A DNA stretch of 64,000 nucleotides. Source: Planctomycetota bacterium. Lineage in GTDB: Bacteria; Planctomycetota; Phycisphaerae; WQYP01. Below, piece after piece: positions 43,982-52,800 of the stretch; positions within the stretch are counted from its first letter, which is position 1; every line of letters starts with the position of its first letter. The DNA lies in assembly GCA_021800165.1 (NCBI GenBank), contig JAJYZF010000003.1:1-64000 (forward strand), written 5' to 3'. Below the pieces are notes generated by a model. That model was given only the letters and a program-made list of their open reading frames with translations, was not told where the DNA came from and ran no database searches. Both the position numbers and the translations under genes were made by a program.

Positions 43982-45739
43982 CTATGCCGGTGTGCCCAGC
44001 CTAAATGAAACCACCATTTGTGATTTTAGCACTACTGGGGTGAAAGTGATGCGGTGCAGTGGCCGGGCATCTCGCCCCTCATGCTGCTCTTTCGGATAGG
44101 TCTCCACTGCGAACTGCCCGTCCGTCAGTGCCGACAGGGACACCGCCTGGCTGGCCTCCCCAATTTCCACGCACCGGTTTTGATTTTGCACGGCCACATT
44201 CTCAAAGGTTATAAAGGCTTCTTCCACGGCTTGGGGCGGCTCGCTAAAGCGATAGGTGTCAGTCAGGGCAAGCCACCCCGAATTATCAATCTTCAATTCC
44301 CGCCCCAGGTGCTGCAGCGTCGGATCAGGATACGCATGGGTCATGTCAATCACAATTTTTTTCTCGCCAGAAGCGTTGAGTCCATAAGCCTCGATTATGC
44401 CATAGTATTGATGGCCGGCCGCCTGTTCACGGCCATTCACCAACGGCACGGAATGGCCGCGCGATCGACATACCAGAATATCGTACCGGTCAGGACCAAA
44501 AGTTTTGGACGTATACACCGGAGCGCCGGGGTCCGTGAGAAAAGTCCGCTGACCCACCATCCAAATAAAACTGCCGATATCGTTGTGGTTGTGTGAAACA
44601 TCGTTGCGGCCCGCAACTGCCGCCAGGACGCTACCAGTCGCCGCGTATAGCTTGGCTAAACCAAGCTGCGGCAATAGGACGTCCGTACGGTTGGCATCCG
44701 GCTGCGGGCGCTGGCCTTGATACAGTGCCAAGGTTCGAAGGTCGGGCAGCCTAAGCAGGCCCTGCGGAGTCGCCTCGGTCAACGAAAAGAGCTCTGGCAT
44801 CGCAAAGAGCCGGTTAATCTTTAACGCCGTCTGGGCCTGCAAATAGCCGTTGTCGCTGTCCGAAAAAGTGGTTCGCAATGGACCGCGCAGATGTACCGCC
44901 GTCGGAAATCTGCAGATTCGTTCAACGTGCGGATCCGCCGCGAGGTTAACCTTGCCCCCGGTACGCAGGCCTAGGGCCAGCGCCGCATCGAGCAAATGCC
45001 CAAAACCGTATTCCCAATAGCCAACGCCTTCCGGGCAGCCTCCATCCGCTGTGAAATAGTGCAGGGCGTAATCCATCCGGCGACAGACTGGGTGAACAAA
45101 AGCCGCGAGCTGCCACGGGTCGCGAATCTGATACAAGGCGGTTTGAATGAGGTTGCTGTTGCACACCGAGTTCCAGTTGTTGCCATCCGTGGTCCACCAG
45201 TCGGTCGTGCGCCAATCAAGGGCAAGATTCAGGATGCGTGCTTCAATCTCCCGGCAGATACGTTCCTGGACGCGTGGCCCCAGCCGATCCCGAAAGAGCC
45301 AACTCAATTCCGCAAGCGTTCGCCCAATCCGGGAGGAAACCAGATCGATATAGCCAGGGTCCATAGCCGGAAAGCTCCAGCGGCTTTCGCACCAAGACCA
45401 GAGCAAATCTTGAAGTTCGTCCAAGTTGGCCGCGGGATGGTCCAGCCATAGCGCCAAAGCTGCGCGCTCGGTGCGATCCAGCCGCTGCTGAAACAGAACC
45501 TCGTAAAGCTCCCGGCGGCCCGTTTGAAAATAATCTTGGTAATCATGGTACCGAAGGACAGGGATAGCCGATTCGGGATCAATTTCTTTGGCCAAGCGGT
45601 CCCACAGGCCACTTTCGTGGGCATACTGCCGGGCAATGGCCTTACTTTCGGAATCCGCCAAACCCGGCCACACCGCGGCATCCATGAATGGGACAAGCAG
45701 GTTACGTAACTGCGAAACGGAGATGTTGTTTAACAGCAT
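43982..45739 (-). CDS. Heparinase II/III-like polysaccharide lyase or relative
   Basis: 585-aa protein without an obvious signal peptide. It has an N-terminal alpha/alpha toroid with LDWRTTDWWTTDGNNWNSVC and GGCPEGVGYWEYGFGHLLDA, then a C-terminal beta-sandwich with SHNHNDIGSFIWMVGQ and CRSRGHSVPLVNG. These match the heparinase II/III and alginate-type lyases that cleave uronic-acid polysaccharides by beta-elimination; the Asn/Tyr/His set forms the active site. Whether it acts on glycosaminoglycan, alginate or another polyuronate is not determinable. The stop lies 98 bases before the MoxR start. It is close to, but not obviously in an operon with, the PEP-CTERM gene. Confidence 0.83.
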   Translation of the reverse strand: MLLNNISVSQLRNLLVPFMDAAVWPGLADSESKAIARQYAHESGLWDRLAKEIDPESAIPVLRYHDYQDYFQTGRRELYEVLFQQRLDRTERAALALWLDHPAANLDELQDLLWSWCESRWSFPAMDPGYIDLVSSRIGRTLAELSWLFRDRLGPRVQERICREIEARILNLALDWRTTDWWTTDGNNWNSVCNSNLIQTALYQIRDPWQLAAFVHPVCRRMDYALHYFTADGGCPEGVGYWEYGFGHLLDAALALGLRTGGKVNLAADPHVERICRFPTAVHLRGPLRTTFSDSDNGYLQAQTALKINRLFAMPELFSLTEATPQGLLRLPDLRTLALYQGQRPQPDANRTDVLLPQLGLAKLYAATGSVLAAVAGRNDVSHNHNDIGSFIWMVGQRTFLTDPGAPVYTSKTFGPDRYDILVCRSRGHSVPLVNGREQAAGHQYYGIIEAYGLNASGEKKIVIDMTHAYPDPTLQHLGRELKIDNSGWLALTDTYRFSEPPQAVEEAFITFENVAVQNQNRCVEIGEASQAVSLSALTDGQFAVETYPKEQHEGRDARPLHRITFTPVVLKSQMVVSFRLGTPA

Positions 45740-46106
45740 AATTGGTCCACATGGCCCCTGCCGACGAGGCTACAGCACCTATGAGAGAAAAATTTACACT
45801 ATTTCCGAGGCAATGCCAAACTGTGGAGCCACAACGGCCACAGCACTGTGCCTGGCAAGCCTGCAGCTCCGAAAAAATAGCGCCCTTGACCCGGCGTCAC
45901 AATGTGGCTTGCCCAGCCCATCGTCGCCTTGGTCCTTTGGCAAGCGGGCTGGTTACTCAATGAATCGGCCTCATGGCACAGCCACAAAAAGCCGACATTG
46001 TCCTACATGAGGCCAATAGGAGATTTGGATGCATACGTTAACCACAGCCGCATTGCCGTCCACTCGGAACCAATTTGTACTACACCCGCTTCATGCTGGG
46101 CCTATT
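45740..46106. other. Intergenic sequence between PEP-CTERM and heparinase-like genes
   Basis: No gene is supported. Short plus-strand frames with Pro/Arg-rich content lack a start site or family features. No hairpin with a T-run was seen after the PEP-CTERM gene. Confidence 0.4.
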
Positions 46107-47882
46107 TCAGGCGATTTTTCGTCGCCGCCCCGTCAGCAGTAATCCGGTGCCGAGAACGGCCATCATTGCCAAGCTAGCGGGTTCCGGCACGTTACCGACG
46201 GTCAAATCCAAAGCGTTCGCGGTCAAGGAGAATATCCCTGTTTGGCCAGGTGCCAGCCCGGTAACAGTCCAGCCGGTGAAATTGTCGGAGTTATTGTGGA
46301 GTCCACCAGTAAAATCAATCAACTGGTAAATGCCCGTTCCGAAGCCAACACCTGGGGTCACATCCAGGGTGATGCCTGTACCCAGAGTCAGCGCGGTGGT
46401 GTCTAGCAAATCGCCTGAGGTGCCCAGTGTGAAGTCGAGTTTGCTGCCATTACCCAGCGTGGTGCCGCCGTTGGCGTGAAAGCTCAAGCCAGCGGCATCG
46501 CCGACCTGTAAGGTACCGTCGTTGGTAAGCGCCCCGGTGATGATGCCGCTGCCACCGAAGGTTCCCGCGGCATCCACGGTAACCGAGCCTGTCCCGGTGC
46601 CGGACCCGGTGGTGTTATCCACCAAGAGCGTACCGCCTTGGACCACCGTTCCGTCCGCATACGTACTGTCGCCGGTAAATGTTTCCTGACCGCCGACGAG
46701 GAGTAAGGCAAGGTTGTTGTAGCTTACGTTGCCTATGTTGCCTGAATAGCTTTCGGTTAGCCCCGCCTGGCCAACCTCCACCGTATAAGCCTTGCCGTCA
46801 TGAGATTGGACGGGCAACCCCCCGCTCAGCGCCCCAAGGGAAACCGTCCCTGCATTGCCCGTCGAAATATTAATTGGACCATACTTATTACCGCCCGTCC
46901 AGAGGGCATTGGCGTCACCTGCGGCCAGGCTGGTGAGCGTAACGCCCTGGTTAACACTAATAGTACCCACGTAGTCGCTGTTGTTGCCGCCGAATGCAAA
47001 CTGGTTGGGGGTGGCCATGCTGATCGAGCTGCCCACTCCGCCGCCGGTAATATTGCCGTCGATGGCGAAGGTATTGCTGCTACTGGTGTTGCCAAGATTA
47101 ACGGCGACCGCGCCATTCACATCAACGTTGTTGGCAATAGTGATCGCACTGCTGGCTGTGTTGGCCGTAAGGGTGGTAACCTGCAGCGGAGACCCCGCTT
47201 CAGGGCCAAGCGTCACCACACCGGTTCCCAGCGCCTGATTGTTGCTGATGGTCACGTTGGCCGCATTGATTGTCGTCCCTCCGGAGTATGTGTTTGCGGC
47301 ACTCAAAGTCATGCCATTCTGGTAGTAACTGTTCAGGCCGTCGATCGTTAGAGCGGCAGGCCCGTTGGCACCGTCTGAGATGATGCCGGTTACATTCAGG
47401 TTATTGTATTTGTTATTGAGGGTCCAGGTTTGGCTTCCCTCTAGTGCAATGTTGGCACCAATACTAGAATTGCTAGAGGTCTCATCTGTTAGCCCTCCGA
47501 CTCCCAAGTCCACGGTAGCCGATCCGGTACCGGCGGCCAGCGTCAGCGTCCCGAGCGTCATTGAATCTGCTGAAACAGTACCATTCACCGTCGCGGTGAC
47601 CGTCCCACCAAAAACAGCGGCATCACCATCGGTCCAGGCAACAGACGCGACACCGCCAGAGGTCGGGCTCCAGTTCACATCCGTCGCCGTCGTATCCCAA
47701 TTCGTGTTGGTGTTGCCCGAAGATCCCCAATACAGGGTGGTCGTAGCCGAGGCCGAAGCTGACAGCCCCCCCGCCACCATTAACGCGGTGGCGATTGCCA
47801 ATTTGCCACGCCGTAATTTTGGCGTTATACCCCATGTTCCAAGAAAATTTTCTGGACGTGTTTCCCGATTACGTATCCTCAT
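46107..47882 (-). CDS. Exported PEP-CTERM protein with autotransporter-associated beta repeats
   Basis: 591-aa secreted protein. The start is ATG at 47882 with GGAGG eight bases upstream. A long signal peptide (GKLAIATALMVAGGLSASAS) has an AxA-like site. The body is Gly/Thr/Asn-rich, right-handed beta-helix-like, with repeats of the GTNTYSGGTTINAANV kind (here SAANTYSGGTTINAANVTIS, VVQGGTLLVDNTTGSG) found in autotransporter-associated strands. The C-terminus is VPEPASLAMMAVLGTG, then LLLTGRRRKIA. This is a PEP-CTERM sorting signal: motif, membrane segment, basic tail. An exosortase elsewhere should process it. Cys residues are almost absent. A surface or extracellular-matrix role is likely. 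Confidence 0.9.
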   Translation of the reverse strand: MRIRNRETRPENFLGTWGITPKLRRGKLAIATALMVAGGLSASASATTTLYWGSSGNTNTNWDTTATDVNWSPTSGGVASVAWTDGDAAVFGGTVTATVNGTVSADSMTLGTLTLAAGTGSATVDLGVGGLTDETSSNSSIGANIALEGSQTWTLNNKYNNLNVTGIISDGANGPAALTIDGLNSYYQNGMTLSAANTYSGGTTINAANVTISNNQALGTGVVTLGPEAGSPLQVTTLTANTASSAITIANNVDVNGAVAVNLGNTSSSNTFAIDGNITGGGVGSSISMATPNQFAFGGNNSDYVGTISVNQGVTLTSLAAGDANALWTGGNKYGPINISTGNAGTVSLGALSGGLPVQSHDGKAYTVEVGQAGLTESYSGNIGNVSYNNLALLLVGGQETFTGDSTYADGTVVQGGTLLVDNTTGSGTGTGSVTVDAAGTFGGSGIITGALTNDGTLQVGDAAGLSFHANGGTTLGNGSKLDFTLGTSGDLLDTTALTLGTGITLDVTPGVGFGTGIYQLIDFTGGLHNNSDNFTGWTVTGLAPGQTGIFSLTANALDLTVGNVPEPASLAMMAVLGTGLLLTGRRRKIA

Positions 47883-48192
47883 GATGAGAGCCTCCAATAT
47901 GAAAACGTGAAAATGCCGTGCAACAAAGCATAGCAAGTCGGCCAACCGGCTCAACTCAGGATGTACAATAGCCTCCCGCATCGCGAATTGCAAGAAATTT
48001 CTTAAAAAAAAGGCATATTTTTTTGCTAAATTTTTATAAGTATCTTATTTAATGTTACTTATAAATCAAAAAAAGGCGTTATATTTGACGATATTTTTTC
48101 TTTTTTTCGCCTACGGTTCGCCCAAGCAAAGGATTTATTTCCTGGAATCACGTCCTATTGACGCCAATACCTTGCCGCGATAGACTAAGGTC
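47883..48192. other. AT-rich divergent intergenic region
   Basis: Between the minus-strand PEP-CTERM gene and the plus-strand glycosidase lipoprotein. The stretch 47990-48115 is visibly far richer in A and T than the rest of the window, with several runs of A and T. It probably contains promoters for both genes. A minus-strand promoter is proposed at 47965-47993. No coding frame is supported. Confidence 0.5.
47965..47993 (-). promoter_or_regulatory. Candidate promoter of the PEP-CTERM gene
   Basis: Minus-strand -35 TTGCAA (47988-47993) and -10 TATTGT (47965-47970), exactly 17 bases apart, each matching four of six consensus positions. The start of transcription would lie about 75 bases upstream of the ATG at 47882. 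Confidence 0.4.
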
Positions 48193-50667
48193 ATGAAAAA
48201 AATAGCTTTAGTTTTGCTGCTGTTTCTGGCTGGTTTACTGTTAGCTTCATGCACCCGCAAACCAAGCCACGTGCATCCTGCACCCCATGCCCGCAATCCC
48301 GCGTCGACTCCGCCCAAAGTCGCCATCACAGCGCTCCCCGGCTGGTCCGCCGCCGACAACTCGGTCGCGCTAGCCCAACCTGGCGTGCCGCAGAGCTTGG
48401 GCGTGAACATCCATTTTTACCAGGACCGACCTGGCGAAATGAAAATGCTGACTGCGGCGGGTTTTCATTGGATCCGTATGGACGCCCACTGGGCCGCAGA
48501 AGAAAAGCAGAAAGGTGTTTACAACTTTTCCGATATCGCCGCACTGGTTTCAATGATAACCCGCAACCACCTGGGTGCGATCGTGATTCTTGATTACACG
48601 AATCCACTCTATGACCACGGCCTCTCGCCGTACAACCAAGTCGGTCGCGACGCCTTTGCGGCTTGGGCGGCGGCCTTGGTCAAGAAGTTTGCCGGCTACC
48701 ACATTCTCTGGGAAATGTACAATGAACCCAACGGTTACGATTTTTGGTGGTCGCCCCCACATATACGCAAGCCCAACGTCCATAACTACATTAAACTGGC
48801 TCTGGCCGTTGGCCAAGCGATCCGCAGAGTAAATCCACGAGCCAAATACGTTGGACCGGCCCTTTCCAAAATGGATTTCCCTTTTCTCAAGGCGTGTTTT
48901 AAGGCTGGCTTGCTTCGGTACTGGAATGCCGTGACGGTGCACCCCTATCGGAGCCGTCCACCGGAAACTGTAGCTGCGGACTATCGTAGAATTCGGGCGA
49001 TGATTCACCGGTACGAGCCTGCCGGAACACATATTCCGATCATCAGCGGAGAATGGGGTTATGCGTCCGGACCGAAATTCAGTACGCGGCGGCAAGCGCG
49101 ATATCTAGCCCGGCAATTTTTGACCAATATGGCCAATGGCATACCGATCTCGATCTGGTATGACTGGCACGACGATGGGCCGAATCCCAATAATCCCGAG
49201 AACAACTTCGGCATTACCCATTTTACGTACGTAGGAGCACGCAATCCAGTCTATCGGCCCAAGCCCGCTTATTGGGCTGTCAAGGCCATGTCCAGCGCCT
49301 TGGCCGGCTTCCGATTCAACAAGCGACTGCGACTGGCCTCGCCACAGGACCATGTACTTCTATTTAGCAAAGGCCACAAAGTTCGGCTGGTCGCCTGGAC
49401 CCAGGCCACAGCACACAGCGTGCGAATTCCCGCCAGTCCCGGCCGTTTTGCAGTAACATCTTACCTTGGCAAGAAATTGCCCGGCGTTAGAGCCACTACC
49501 CGCGGCCTGAAAATTAAACTAACCAAAGCGCCGCAATATCTGGTTCCGACCGGGTCTAATAATCTTCTGACCATAGCCGCGGACTGGCAGACGCTTCCAC
49601 TGGAAAAATTTGGCCACGGTCCGGAACACGTGGTATTCCAAACGCGCGTGGCCGATCCCACCAGCCAGGTGATCGGCGTAAGGCTGTTTTCCGGGGCAGC
49701 TCTTGTCGGTAAGGGCCGCATTAAACCGGGCGCATATCGGGTGTTCTCTATCGTGCGGCCTATCCTACGATCCAGTGTCCGGAAACCTTTGCGGGTGCTA
49801 CTGGCCATTACGGGCATGGGAAAAATAGCCCAGCAAACGCGAATATCCGTGGTCAACCCGCTGCGGGTTGAGATATTGCCGCTTGGGAAACAAAAATTTA
49901 TGGCACGGATCGATAATCCGACAGGGGAAGAATTTTCAGGCACAGCCGAATTCAGTGCCCGTAAGGGCCAGATCATCGCACGCGGGAAAACATTGCTGGC
50001 CATCCTGGCGGGGAAGCATCACATAACAATCGACGCGCGGTCTAACAGGCCGCTGCCCATAAACCCGCAAGTCCACGTGACGCTGGTTTCCACCAGTGGA
50101 CAACTTGTAGCCGAATCAAGTTTCCAGTGCCAGACTAACCTCGCTTGGAGCTTTGGCAGTCCCAGCGTGGGCACATGGCCAGGCACCGCCCAAGGAGATA
50201 GCTGGGTTGCCGCCAAGCCGCCCGCTCCGCCACCCACACAAACCGGCCCGGTGATGAGGCTCTCTTACCACTTTCGCAAAAAGGGGGCTCCTGTCGTTTC
50301 AGTTGTGCTCTGGGGCGGAAACAGAAATCCGTTAAGGTTGATTATTGGACAACCGCGATACATGACTCTGTGGCTCTACGGAGACGACAGCGACAACGGC
50401 ATGGTGGCCCGCTTCAAGGATACCACGGGCCAGGTATTCCAGCCGCAAAGCGGTCCCATCGACTGGAAAGGCTGGAAGGCGGTGCGGTTCGTCCTAAACA
50501 GGTCGAGCGTGTGGCATTACGGCGGCGCGGATAATGGCACCATTCATTATCCAATTCAATGGAATTGCGTATTTTTGTTGGATGGGTCTATTCGGCGGCA
50601 CCGGATGGGAATAATATATATGGCCTCTCCGACCATTGTTGGGACCGGCCAGGTAACACCGAAATAA
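48193..50667 (+). CDS. Lipoprotein glycoside hydrolase, GH5/GH39-like clan A barrel
   Basis: 824-aa lipoprotein. The signal peptide MKKIALVLLLFLAGLLLASC carries the lipobox with Cys20. A TIM barrel follows (about 50-390): LGVNIHFYQDRPGEMKMLTA, FHWIRMDAHWAAEE, ILWEMYNEPNGYDFWW with the acid/base glutamate in NEP, NAVTVHPYRSRP, and PIISGEWGYASG with the likely nucleophile glutamate. A beta-sandwich region follows, and the last 200 residues (from about SFGSPSVGTWPGTAQGDSW) look like a carbohydrate-binding jelly roll. The substrate is unknown. The heparinase-like and PEP-CTERM genes lie on the other side and a LacI gene follows. Confidence 0.8.
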   Translation: MKKIALVLLLFLAGLLLASCTRKPSHVHPAPHARNPASTPPKVAITALPGWSAADNSVALAQPGVPQSLGVNIHFYQDRPGEMKMLTAAGFHWIRMDAHWAAEEKQKGVYNFSDIAALVSMITRNHLGAIVILDYTNPLYDHGLSPYNQVGRDAFAAWAAALVKKFAGYHILWEMYNEPNGYDFWWSPPHIRKPNVHNYIKLALAVGQAIRRVNPRAKYVGPALSKMDFPFLKACFKAGLLRYWNAVTVHPYRSRPPETVAADYRRIRAMIHRYEPAGTHIPIISGEWGYASGPKFSTRRQARYLARQFLTNMANGIPISIWYDWHDDGPNPNNPENNFGITHFTYVGARNPVYRPKPAYWAVKAMSSALAGFRFNKRLRLASPQDHVLLFSKGHKVRLVAWTQATAHSVRIPASPGRFAVTSYLGKKLPGVRATTRGLKIKLTKAPQYLVPTGSNNLLTIAADWQTLPLEKFGHGPEHVVFQTRVADPTSQVIGVRLFSGAALVGKGRIKPGAYRVFSIVRPILRSSVRKPLRVLLAITGMGKIAQQTRISVVNPLRVEILPLGKQKFMARIDNPTGEEFSGTAEFSARKGQIIARGKTLLAILAGKHHITIDARSNRPLPINPQVHVTLVSTSGQLVAESSFQCQTNLAWSFGSPSVGTWPGTAQGDSWVAAKPPAPPPTQTGPVMRLSYHFRKKGAPVVSVVLWGGNRNPLRLIIGQPRYMTLWLYGDDSDNGMVARFKDTTGQVFQPQSGPIDWKGWKAVRFVLNRSSVWHYGGADNGTIHYPIQWNCVFLLDGSIRRHRMGIIYMASPTIVGTGQVTPK

Positions 50668-50696
50668 CCCAGATTTTGGACTACGGAAAATTTGGG
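50668..50696 (+). other. Ten-base-pair inverted repeat after the glycosidase gene
   Basis: CCCAGATTTT (50668-50677) pairs with AAAATTTGGG (50687-50696) across a nine-base loop, with one G-T wobble, directly after the stop codon. No T-run follows, so it is not a standard intrinsic terminator. It may stabilise or end the glycosidase message, or be a protein-binding site upstream of the LacI gene. Confidence 0.55.
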
Positions 50697-50707
50697 GTGC
50701 ATTATGC

Positions 50708-50736
50708 TTGATTGTTTCCCGGAAAATTGATATAAT
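50708..50736 (+). promoter_or_regulatory. Promoter of the LacI-family gene
   Basis: -35 TTGATT (50708-50713) and perfect -10 TATAAT (50731-50736) with a 17-base spacer. The spacer contains an inverted repeat TTTCC-C-GGAAA (50715-50725), a possible operator for autoregulation. AAGGAG precedes the ATG at 50772 by five bases. Confidence 0.7.
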
Positions 50737-50771
50737 GAAATTAAGTTGGTAATGCCGCGAAAGGAGTCTCC

Positions 50772-51809
50772 ATGGCGACTATGACGTTAGATGAAGTAGC
50801 CAAAATAGCAGGGGTTTCCAAATCCACCGTCTCGCGTGTCATCAACAATTCCTCACGCGTGGCTCCCGACGTGTCGCGTCTGGTGCTCGACACTATGCAA
50901 AAAATAGGTTATCAAGTGCCCGCCCGCCGCCCTGGGCCAAAAGCCATCGGCCGCAAAGGCATTCGTACTGGCAACATTCTGCTGCTCATGCTGGGTATGA
51001 GCGCCGGGGAACAGTTTCTGGGGCGTGGTTATCCGGAATTGTTGAATGGTATAGAAAATGCCACCCGAGAGAGCGGGTTGAAGCTCATTTTTTCCGGCAT
51101 TGACCGGGACGGCGTTATCCCCGTAGCCTTGGACGAAGATGAGGTGGATGGGGTATTGCTTTTTGGCCACAGCCATTCCCTCTCACAAGCCGCCGGGGCG
51201 AGGCTCAAAGATATCCCCACTGTCGGCCTCATGCGTGGGTTCGATGAACTTCGCGGCCAAATTGATCGAGTTCTGTACGACAATGCCATGGTCGGCCCAA
51301 TGGCCGCCGATTATCTGGCCAAGCGCGGGCACAAGTGCGTGGGGTTTTGGAGCATTGACCCCCTGCACCCGGCATTTATTCCGCGACTCAGAGATTTCAC
51401 TAGGGTGGCCCAAGAAATCGGCTTAGAGGTGGTGTCGCTGGTTGCAGACCACAAGCCGGAAACATTCCGGCAGGAACTCGCTCAATACCAGGCCCTCTCA
51501 GAACGGTTGATTGCCGCCCCTGGAAAAATTACTGGCTTGTTTGTCGCGGCCGACTACCAATTACCGCAGCTTTACCATTCTTTGGAACTCAAAGGGATGC
51601 GGCCGGGAAAAGATTTGGATTTTATATCCTGCGATAATGCTCCTTTCTTCCTGGATCATCTTACTCCGCGGCCCGCATCGATTGACATTAATCTTAAACT
51701 GGTGGGCCGGCGCGGGGTCGAACAGTTATTATGGCGAATGGCCAATCCGGCGATCTGCAACCGATCCCATCTGCTCATTGAACCGGTGTTGGTGCCAGCC
51801 ATGGACTAA
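50772..51809 (+). CDS. LacI-family transcriptional regulator
   Basis: 345-aa DNA-binding regulator. The N-terminal helix-turn-helix and hinge are typical: [20 protein letters not shown] with a hinge near [10 protein letters not shown]. The effector domain has the periplasmic-binding-protein fold ([44 protein letters not shown]) with a C-terminal [20 protein letters not shown]. It probably senses a sugar or glycan fragment and controls nearby glycan-active genes, by inference. Its own promoter (50708-50736) holds a dyad. The next gene starts about 50 bases downstream and may be cotranscribed. Confidence 0.92.
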   Translation: MATMTLDEVAKIAGVSKSTVSRVINNSSRVAPDVSRLVLDTMQKIGYQVPARRPGPKAIGRKGIRTGNILLLMLGMSAGEQFLGRGYPELLNGIENATRESGLKLIFSGIDRDGVIPVALDEDEVDGVLLFGHSHSLSQAAGARLKDIPTVGLMRGFDELRGQIDRVLYDNAMVGPMAADYLAKRGHKCVGFWSIDPLHPAFIPRLRDFTRVAQEIGLEVVSLVADHKPETFRQELAQYQALSERLIAAPGKITGLFVAADYQLPQLYHSLELKGMRPGKDLDFISCDNAPFFLDHLTPRPASIDINLKLVGRRGVEQLLWRMANPAICNRSHLLIEPVLVPAMD

Positions 51810-51856
51810 AGGGACCGCAGGTTAAGATGGTCCCGCTAACAGTGAGGATTTTCGTC

Positions 51857-52777
51857 ATGAAACGCAAGGTGGCCGACGGTTTTACCCTCATCGAGCTCCT
51901 CGTGGTGATCTCGATTATCGCCATTCTCATCGCCCTGTTGTTACCGGCCTTGGCGGCGGCCCGCGAGGAGGCGAATTGTGTGGTGTGCCTCTCCAAGCTC
52001 AAGCAGATGGGTACCGCCATGGAAGAATACGTAGATCAATACAATGACGTTATTCCCTATGGCGATATCCCCTACTCCAACGCCAGTACGGGCCAGATTA
52101 ATAACGGATCTAGCAGCAGCCAACCCGATTGGACCGATTGGACCGTTCTCTTGTCATACGAGATGGTGGGAGGCGGCGCAGGCTACAACACCGAAACCGC
52201 CGCCCAAAAACAATTTTGTGCACAATTTTTTTCCGACAGCGACACCCTGCCAGGCAGCACGGAAGATTATTCCTGCCACCCGGTTCTGATGCCCACATTC
52301 GACGGCGGCAGCATCGCGCCATCCAGTGGGGCGTGGCCCGCCAGCTACGACGCTGCCACCGGCGGGGCATTTCCGCTGTACCGCATGGACAACATTCAGC
52401 GTCCCTCAGACCTGGTGATGATTATGGACGGCACCCAAATTGTTTCCGCCGGCGCGTCCACCGGCAATGCCGACAGCCAGTGCAAGAACATCAACAAGGC
52501 CAGTATCAACGGCGGTTCTTACCTCCTCTATGGTAGAGCCACCTGGCCGCCCGCCTACGAAACTCGACCCATCGACGCGGGACTGAATGTGGATTCCATC
52601 GGCGGCTACATCACCGGAGCCAACAACGAGCCGGAGTGGGGCAACATCCGCTGGCGGCATGATGGCAACAATGCGGCGAATTTTCTGTTTGTGGACGGCC
52701 ACGCTGAAACGCGAGAGTATAATTCCGAATACAATTCGCAACTCAAAAACTACAACGTTGATATTCAGGCCCAATAA
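51857..52777 (+). CDS. Prepilin-type protein with H-X9-DG-like C-terminus
   Basis: 306-aa exported protein. The type IV pilin-like leader is [15 protein letters not shown] followed by a hydrophobic helix ([20 protein letters not shown]), so it is cut by a prepilin peptidase after Gly8. The C-terminus has [14 protein letters not shown], the H-X9-DG type ending of the planctomycete DUF1559-like group. The mature globular part is about 280 aa with repeated aromatic and Asn-rich stretches. GAGGA lies eight bases before the ATG. Function unknown. Such proteins are abundant in planctomycetes. It is located between the LacI and WbsX-like genes, pointing to a surface role in the same locus. Confidence 0.88.
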   Translation: MKRKVADGFTLIELLVVISIIAILIALLLPALAAAREEANCVVCLSKLKQMGTAMEEYVDQYNDVIPYGDIPYSNASTGQINNGSSSSQPDWTDWTVLLSYEMVGGGAGYNTETAAQKQFCAQFFSDSDTLPGSTEDYSCHPVLMPTFDGGSIAPSSGAWPASYDAATGGAFPLYRMDNIQRPSDLVMIMDGTQIVSAGASTGNADSQCKNINKASINGGSYLLYGRATWPPAYETRPIDAGLNVDSIGGYITGANNEPEWGNIRWRHDGNNAANFLFVDGHAETREYNSEYNSQLKNYNVDIQAQ

Positions 52778-52800
52778 ATCGCAACCAGGAGCTGATCGGG

